This document shows, in pieces, positions 7,022-11,210 of a stretch of DNA of 11,210 bases. Source of the DNA: Gemmatimonadales bacterium (GTDB lineage: Bacteria > Gemmatimonadota > Gemmatimonadetes > Gemmatimonadales > GWC2-71-9). Location of the stretch: positions 1-11,210 of the forward strand of contig JAICEH010000049.1 of assembly GCA_025924275.1 (NCBI GenBank), in the 5' to 3' direction. The position numbers were made by a program, and so were the translations under genes. The stretch's first letter is position 1. Every line of letters starts with the position of its first letter. The notes beneath the pieces are model-generated. The model was not told where the DNA came from and ran no database searches. It saw only the letters and a list, made by a program, of their open reading frames with translations.

Positions 7022-7497
7022 GTGCACCGGTCGCGCGGGAGCGGGGCGACACGGCCGGCGTTGTCGCCCCGCCCCCGCTGATCTACCTCGTACCGCTCGC
7101 CGTGGGGCTCCTGCTCGACCGGTGGCGGGCCGTCCCGATCCTCCCGGAGCGGCTCGCGGCCCCGCTGGGAATCGCCGCGCTCCTCCTCGGCCTGATCGCG
7201 CTGGCCGCCCTCCGGCAGTTCCTCCGGGCGGGCACCCGTCCCGAGCCGTGGAAGCCGACTACCGCCCTCGTCACCGACGGCCCCTACCGGTTCACCCGGA
7301 ACCCGATGTACCTCGGGTTCACGTTCGTCTACCTCGGCATCACCTGCTGGGTCAACACCGTGTGGCCGGTGGCGCTGCTCCCGCTGGTCCTCCTCGCGAT
7401 GCACCACGGCGTCATCCGCCGGGAGGAGGCCTACCTCGAACGGAAGTTCGGCGAGGAGTACCGCGCCTTCCGCCGGCGGGTCCGGCGGTGGCTGTAG
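7018..7497 (+). CDS. Isoprenylcysteine carboxyl methyltransferase-family (ICMT/PEMT-like) membrane protein
   Basis: 159 residues from a GTG at 7018, whose GTGA overlaps the esterase stop. The ribosome site is only G-rich, so translation is probably coupled. Hydrophobic segments lie at about 21-35, 47-68 and 98-128. The family signature is clear: GPYRFTRNPMYLGF (88-101), where the methyl donor binds in characterised members, and the C-terminal REEAYLERKFGEEYRAF (135-151) followed by a basic end. Bacterial members are small S-adenosylmethionine-dependent methyltransferases of the inner membrane with mostly unknown substrates. True prenylcysteine is not expected here. The gene ends 25 bases from the oppositely directed barrel gene. 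Confidence 0.88.
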   Translation: MSAPVARERGDTAGVVAPPPLIYLVPLAVGLLLDRWRAVPILPERLAAPLGIAALLLGLIALAALRQFLRAGTRPEPWKPTTALVTDGPYRFTRNPMYLGFTFVYLGITCWVNTVWPVALLPLVLLAMHHGVIRREEAYLERKFGEEYRAFRRRVRRWL

Positions 7498-7502
7498 CGA
7501 TC

Positions 7503-7519
7503 CGGCCCGGCCCGGGCCG
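7503..7519. terminator. Small hairpin between two convergent genes
   Basis: Seven-base arms CGGCCCG and CGGGCCG with a three-base loop fill most of the 25-bp space between two stop codons (TAG at 7497 on plus; TAG starting at 7525 on minus). It could serve both directions. It lacks a T tract, and hairpins arise readily in such GC-rich DNA. Confidence 0.4.
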
Positions 7520-7522
7520 TCG

Positions 7523-9199
7523 CTAGAACCGCCAGCTCACCCCGCCGTAGAACTGCGTGAGCCGGCTGGTGCCGGGATTCGCGGGGTCCCGCTGGCGGAG
7601 CGCGGAGAGGGAGAGGAACCAGGCCCGGCCCAGGCTCAGGTCCGCATCCAGCCCGACCCAGTCGGACTCCTGCGGGACGAGCGCGTTCGGGTTGTCCTCC
7701 CGCCGGACGCCGGCGTTGAGCTCCAGGTGGAGCGGGGCGGCGGCGTCGAGGCTCACCCGGCCGGCGTAGAGGCGCCCCGTGGTGCGCAGGGCGCCGGGGT
7801 TGGTGCCGGTGGAGTCGTTGTCGCTCGCGTACCAGGTGGCCCGCACGGAGAGGCCGAGGTTGAGCCGGGTGACCCGGGTCATCCCGAAGGTCGCGGTCCA
7901 GGAGTTGGCGCGGCCGGCGCTCCCACCGGTGCTCTGCCGCCAGTCCGTCCCGCCGTACATCCGCCGCCCCGAGAGCTGGAACCCGGCCCCGAACCCCTCG
8001 CGGAAGCGGTCATCGAACGCGGTCTCCGGGTCCGTGAAGTCGCGGAGCAGGGGCACGCTCCGCCGCCGGTCGTAGACCCCGCGGAGGGCGAGCCAGCGGG
8101 AGGGGCGCACCGAGAGGCTGGCGAACCGGCTCGTGGCCGAGAAGGCGCTCGCCTCGGCGTTCGGCCCCTCACGCTTCCAGGGGCGGTAGTAATCGAGCTC
8201 CTGCAGCAGGAACAGCGAGAGGTGACGGTTGGTGACGCTCCCCTGCAGGATCCCCCATTCCCGCCGCGCCTCGCCCCCCACATACGACCCGACCGCGCCC
8301 AGCGTGATGCTGGCGGCGGTGGCCGTCCCGGGCCGGCTGTGCAGCTGGGCATACGCGCCGACATCGCGCACGTCCCCGGAGAACGCGAGCGTCGCGAGGT
8401 CGGGCTCGAAGCCGGCGAACGCGCCGGCGGCGAAGCGGTCGCTGTGCATCTCGGCCAGCAGGCCGTCGAGCAGGCCCACCGAGGCGATGGCGGCGAGGTA
8501 CTGCCGGCCGGCGACCGCCCGGAACGGCGCGCCGGGCGCGTTCCAGAGGAGTGCCGCCTGGTACGCCCGGGTGTGCCCGTCGGCGGTGGTCCGGCCGGCG
8601 GCGGTGGAATTGGTGCGCCGCGCCCGGAGGTCGAGCACCAGGCCGAGCCGGGTGCCGCCGAGGTCCTGGCCGCGGAGCCGCACGTCCAGGGAGGGCTGGG
8701 TGAAGCTGGTGCTGCCCGCCTCCTGGCCCTCCGACTCGGTGCGGGTCCCGGCGTGGAGGTACCGCGTTCCCACGCGCCCGTGGAGTCCCGGGCCGCTCAT
8801 CCGCCGGGCGCGGGGCGGGGCGGCCGCCACCGGCACGGCCAGCGCGGCATCCGCCGCCGCGGAATCCGCCGGCCGGGGGCGGAACTGGACCACGTCGCCG
8901 GCCACGACCTCGACCGTGCCCTGCACCAGCTCGCAGGCGGCGCGGTGCGAGGCGAGGAACCGGGCGCGGAGCGTCGCCACGACCGCGCCGCCCCGCACCA
9001 CGTGCAGCTCCGTCCCCTCGACCAGCCCGTCCAGCCTTCCTGCGCCGACGTAGATCTCGGTGCCGGAGACGAACGTGACCGTGGCGGTCGCGTACGCCGT
9101 GTCCGGGGCCGCGGCCGGCGCGCGGGCCGGCTCCTGGGCCCCCGCGGCAAGCGGCGCCAGGAGGAGTGCGCCGAGGAGCGTCCCGGACCGCGCGCTCAT
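7523..9199 (-). CDS. Outer-membrane beta-barrel protein with N-terminal periplasmic beta domain; partner of multiheme cytochromes
   Basis: 558 residues. The ATG at 9199 overlaps the cytochrome stop (ATGA), with GGGAG and AAGGA just upstream. The signal peptide is LLGALLLAPLAAGAQE, cleaved near residue 21. Residues about 36-108 form a compact beta domain (VSGTEIYVGAGRLDGLVEG, then VVAGDVVQF), similar in style to SH3-like or FlgT C-terminal folds. An Ala/Pro-rich linker leads to a barrel from about 137 to the end: alternating polar/hydrophobic strands with aromatic girdles and a C-terminal FYGGVSWRF ending in Phe, the outer-membrane insertion signal. The barrel of about 420 residues would allow roughly 18-20 strands. 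No heme motif is present; the only visible Cys is residue 89. Being last in an operon with two multiheme cytochromes suggests it holds or is threaded by one of them, as MtrB does MtrA. It is not a recognisable MtrB, so a plain porin cannot be excluded. Confidence 0.85.
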   Translation of the reverse strand: MSARSGTLLGALLLAPLAAGAQEPARAPAAAPDTAYATATVTFVSGTEIYVGAGRLDGLVEGTELHVVRGGAVVATLRARFLASHRAACELVQGTVEVVAGDVVQFRPRPADSAAADAALAVPVAAAPPRARRMSGPGLHGRVGTRYLHAGTRTESEGQEAGSTSFTQPSLDVRLRGQDLGGTRLGLVLDLRARRTNSTAAGRTTADGHTRAYQAALLWNAPGAPFRAVAGRQYLAAIASVGLLDGLLAEMHSDRFAAGAFAGFEPDLATLAFSGDVRDVGAYAQLHSRPGTATAASITLGAVGSYVGGEARREWGILQGSVTNRHLSLFLLQELDYYRPWKREGPNAEASAFSATSRFASLSVRPSRWLALRGVYDRRRSVPLLRDFTDPETAFDDRFREGFGAGFQLSGRRMYGGTDWRQSTGGSAGRANSWTATFGMTRVTRLNLGLSVRATWYASDNDSTGTNPGALRTTGRLYAGRVSLDAAAPLHLELNAGVRREDNPNALVPQESDWVGLDADLSLGRAWFLSLSALRQRDPANPGTSRLTQFYGGVSWRF

Positions 9200-10698
9200 T
9201 CCTTGCTCCCGTTCGCGTGACAGCCCGCCTGCACGCAGTCGCTCGGGGTGTAGTTCTCTCCCGCGTGCTTGCCGGTCTGGACCTCGGCGTGGCAGTCGAG
9301 GCAGCGAAGCGCCGCGGTGGAGGCATAGGGCTGGCCGGGCGCGTGGCAGTCGGAGCAGTCGTCCCACCGGTTGAGGTGCTTCCCGCTGTAGATCAGGAAC
9401 TGGGACACACCGCCGTCGTGGGCGAGGAACCGCGCGCCCGCCCAGCCGGCCACCAGCCCGTGGCAGTCGGTGCAGTCCAGGGAGAAGGAGGCCCCCGCAT
9501 GGTCCGGGTCGCGGGTGGCGAGGTAGTCGTCCTGATGGCACCCGTCGCAGGTCTGCGGCACCGAGGAGTACGGCATGGTGGCGTGGCAGTCGGTGCAGGC
9601 CAGCAGCGTCGCGCTGTGGACCCCGGAGAGCCCGACCGGGGTCGTGGGGTGATCGAACGTCGCCCCTTCCCACCCCGCCACGAGCGGATGGCAGGCGGCG
9701 CAGTCGGTGCCGAACCCGGCGTCCCCGTGGACCGGGTCGGTGGCCGCCAGGTAGTCCGCGTGGTGGCACCCGTCGCAGGTCCGGGGCACCGTGGAGTACG
9801 GCGTGGTCGTGTGGCACTCGGTGCAGGCGAGCAGGTTCCCGCTGTGCACCCCGGAGAGCGCGATCGGGGTGGCCGGATGGTCGAACGTGGCACCGGCCCA
9901 GCCCGCCACGAGCGGGTGGCAGGTGGCGCAGTCGGTGCCGAACCCGGTGGCGGTGTGCGGCGGGTCGGAGGTGGCGAGGTAGTCGTCCTGGTGGCAGCCG
10001 TCGCAGGTGCGCGCCACGGCCGAGTACGGCGTGCTCGTGTGGCACTCGGTGCAGCCGAGCAGGTTGCCGCTATGCACCCCGGTGAGCGCCACCGGCACCG
10101 TCGGGTGAGCGGTGACGCCCGCCGCCGACCAGCTCACGGTGCGGTGGCACTCCTCGCACGTGACGGGAAACGGCGCGGCGGCGTGGTTCGGCGCCGCGGC
10201 GTACTCCGCCGCGTGGCACGAGACGCAGTCCGTCGGCGTCCCGACATACTGGGGCTGGCCCTGCGCCCGGGGCTGGTGACAGGAGACGCAGTCCACCGCG
10301 AGGTGGCCGCCGGTGAGCGCGAACCGGGTGAGCTGGTGCGCCCGGGTCATCCCCACGCGGTCGGCGAAGCCCCGGTCGGTGTGGCAGCTGCCGCAGCCAG
10401 GGCCGAGCTCGCCGCGGTGCTCGTCGGCGTGGCAGGCGGCGCAGTCCGACGGAGCGCTCCCGAAGTCGAGCGAGGCGTGGCACGCGCGGCAGGGCACGGC
10501 GCGATGCGCGCCCGACAGTGCGAACGCGGTGGCCCCGTGGTCGAATCCCTCGCTGATCCGGATCACCGTCCAGCTCTCCGGCTGGTGGCAGGTCGCGCAC
10601 GACAGCGTCAGGCTCCCGTGGGGCGAGCGCGCCGGTTCCTGGGCCGCGAGCGACCCCGCGGCCAGGAGCAGGAGGGCGGGGAGGGTGAGGCGTCTCAT
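9196..10698 (-). CDS. Exported 19-heme c-type cytochrome with 76-residue triheme repeats
   Basis: 500 residues. The ATG at 10698 overlaps the upstream cytochrome stop by four bases; GGAG sits upstream. The signal peptide LPALLLLAAGSLAAQ exports it to the periplasm, where hemes are attached. There are 18 CxxCH motifs (His at 38, 74, 90, 106, 141, 162, 185, 220, 236, 261, 296, 312, 337, 372, 388, 413, 452, 470) plus one CX4CH (488-494). Twenty other histidines exist. One (313) directly follows a motif, leaving 19 that recur in set places (FDH, GVHS, DPxH), fitting bis-His ligation of all hemes. Residues 181-408 are three exact-length 76-residue repeats with TCDGCH and LVAGW signatures. No membrane anchor or lipobox is seen. 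The role is probably multi-electron transfer between periplasm and cell surface, in a complex with the adjacent cytochrome and barrel. The exact partner is inferred from context. Confidence 0.93.
   Translation of the reverse strand: MRRLTLPALLLLAAGSLAAQEPARSPHGSLTLSCATCHQPESWTVIRISEGFDHGATAFALSGAHRAVPCRACHASLDFGSAPSDCAACHADEHRGELGPGCGSCHTDRGFADRVGMTRAHQLTRFALTGGHLAVDCVSCHQPRAQGQPQYVGTPTDCVSCHAAEYAAAPNHAAAPFPVTCEECHRTVSWSAAGVTAHPTVPVALTGVHSGNLLGCTECHTSTPYSAVARTCDGCHQDDYLATSDPPHTATGFGTDCATCHPLVAGWAGATFDHPATPIALSGVHSGNLLACTECHTTTPYSTVPRTCDGCHHADYLAATDPVHGDAGFGTDCAACHPLVAGWEGATFDHPTTPVGLSGVHSATLLACTDCHATMPYSSVPQTCDGCHQDDYLATRDPDHAGASFSLDCTDCHGLVAGWAGARFLAHDGGVSQFLIYSGKHLNRWDDCSDCHAPGQPYASTAALRCLDCHAEVQTGKHAGENYTPSDCVQAGCHANGSKE
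9475..10158 (-). repeat. Three in-frame 228-bp tandem repeats inside the 19-heme cytochrome gene
   Basis: The units encode residues 181-256, 257-332 and 333-408, each exactly 76 residues with three CxxCH sites; a fourth partial unit starts at 409 (LVAGWAGA). The last two units are the most alike (HPLVAGW, FDHP, LSGVHS, CTxCH, TCDGCH in register). The identity is visible at DNA level, for example the CCGTCGCAGGT element near 9541, 9769 and 9997, spaced 228 bp. This suggests recent internal duplication. Confidence 0.9.
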
Positions 10699-11210
10699 CG
10701 GGGCTCCTTCCCGTGGCAGCTCTCGCACGTCGTCGCGAGCGGACGGTAGACCGGCCCGTCGGGGCCCCGGACGTGGCACCGGGCGCACGCGGCCGTCGCG
10801 TGCGCACCCTCGAGCCGGAACGCCGTGTCCCGGCCGTGGTCGAAGCCCGGCGCCGGCGCGAACGCCTCCACCGAGTGGCAGGCCTCGCATCCGCCCTTCG
10901 CCGGGCGGCCGGCGAACCCGCCGTCGTGCGGGTCGGCGTGACAGTCGGCGCAGGTCCGGGCGGCCTCGAACCGGAGATTCTGCGGCTCGTGGCACCCGGA
11001 GCAGGGCGTGGCCCGGTGTCCCCCCTCGAGCGCGAACCCGAACCGCGCGTGCGCCGCCACGTCCACCGACGACGGCCGGAACCCCCGGACCGCGTGGCAC
11101 GCCTCGCACGGCTGCCGCGCCAGCCGCCCCCCGTGCGGGTCGGCGTGGCAGTCGAGGCAGCCGGCCGCCGTCGGCCGGAGCACCACGCGCGCCGTGCCCC
11201 AGGTGGCCGC
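10695..11210 (-). CDS. Multiheme c-type cytochrome (C-terminal part; 5' end beyond the window)
   Basis: The last 171 residues are visible, with seven CxxCH motifs (CLDCH, CEACH, CSGCH, CADCH, CEACH, CARCH, CESCH). Two repeat units of 69 and 75 residues can be read: CxxCHADPHxGG, then CEACH, then a Phe-Gly/Phe-Asp-His stretch, L-E-G-G/A-H and a third CxxCH. The same unit appears once in the downstream 19-heme protein (CAACHADEHRG, CGSCH, ALTGGH, CVSCH), so the two genes are related. The visible start is mid-protein: the reading frame is open to the edge and the residues before the first motif (VVLRPTAAG) match the inter-repeat linker. The signal peptide and total heme number are therefore unknown. 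The TGA stop overlaps the next ATG by four bases, placing both cytochromes in one operon. Confidence 0.9.
   Translation of the reverse strand, partial: AATWGTARVVLRPTAAGCLDCHADPHGGRLARQPCEACHAVRGFRPSSVDVAAHARFGFALEGGHRATPCSGCHEPQNLRFEAARTCADCHADPHDGGFAGRPAKGGCEACHSVEAFAPAPGFDHGRDTAFRLEGAHATAACARCHVRGPDGPVYRPLATTCESCHGKEPR

Noticed and set aside
5039..7027. 662-codon minus-strand open frame
   Set aside because: It is antisense to the esterase and out of frame with the fucosidase; no family features.
7523..10045. 840-codon frame joining upstream sequence to the barrel protein
   Set aside because: The N-terminal part is the out-of-frame cytochrome; the signal peptide at 9199 with ATGA overlap is the true start.
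9475..10158. Regularly spaced repeats resembling a CRISPR array
   Set aside because: The 228-bp period is in frame, protein-coding, and explained by triheme repeats; there are no short identical repeats with unique spacers.
9166..10749. 527-codon plus-strand open frame over the cytochrome gene
   Set aside because: Repetitive Gly/Val/Arg product is the mirror of the cytochrome repeats; no start signal or domain.
9196..11109. The cytochrome frame stays open upstream of 10698, which could mean one longer protein
   Set aside because: Upstream residues in that frame lack CxxCH, while the neighbouring frame has seven; a signal peptide begins at 10698.

Overview
The window is 11.2 kb of very GC-rich DNA, with long spurious open frames on every strand that shadow the real genes. 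It is packed with exported proteins. Four features fit an aerobic, soil- or sediment-type Gram-negative bacterium: signal peptides ending in -LAAQ, lipoprotein signals, a beta-barrel ending in Phe, and multiheme cytochromes. The style is most like Gemmatimonadota. That placement is inferred from protein style, not from a marker gene. No tRNA, rRNA, CRISPR array, transposase or phage gene was seen.

Layout. Positions 1-430 (-) hold the N-terminal part of a lipoprotein with TolB/PD40-type repeats. A 242-bp gap with a strong hairpin and a short tandem repeat follows. At 673-2679 and 2676-3365 (-) lies a two-gene operon of an LVIVD-repeat beta-propeller lipoprotein and a DUF305 lipoprotein, coupled by a GTGA overlap. 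Divergent from it, at 3543-4271 (+), is a TauE/SafE-type membrane transporter. Its 3' end overlaps tail-to-tail with a Tat-exported GH29 alpha-L-fucosidase-like enzyme (4191-5687, -). The fucosidase C-terminus runs through a heptanucleotide repeat and into antisense of the transporter. Divergent from the fucosidase, across a short gap with an imperfect palindrome, are an exported alpha/beta-hydrolase esterase with a TPR-like tail (5759-7021, +) and a small isoprenylcysteine methyltransferase-like membrane protein (7018-7497, +), joined by another GTGA overlap.

The right third (7523-11210, -) is one tightly coupled operon: a multiheme cytochrome cut by the window edge (7 heme motifs visible), a complete 19-heme cytochrome, and an outer-membrane beta-barrel with an N-terminal periplasmic beta domain. 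Both junctions are 4-bp ATGA overlaps. The set resembles the porin-cytochrome conduits that carry electrons across the outer membrane (the MtrA/MtrB type), but the cytochromes are built from a repeated three-heme unit and the barrel is not an obvious MtrB relative. This is the best candidate for something undescribed in the window. The 19-heme protein has exactly 19 histidines outside its heme motifs that can serve as distal ligands, once the one directly adjacent to a motif is excluded. It also contains three 76-residue tandem repeats and a final CX4CH site.
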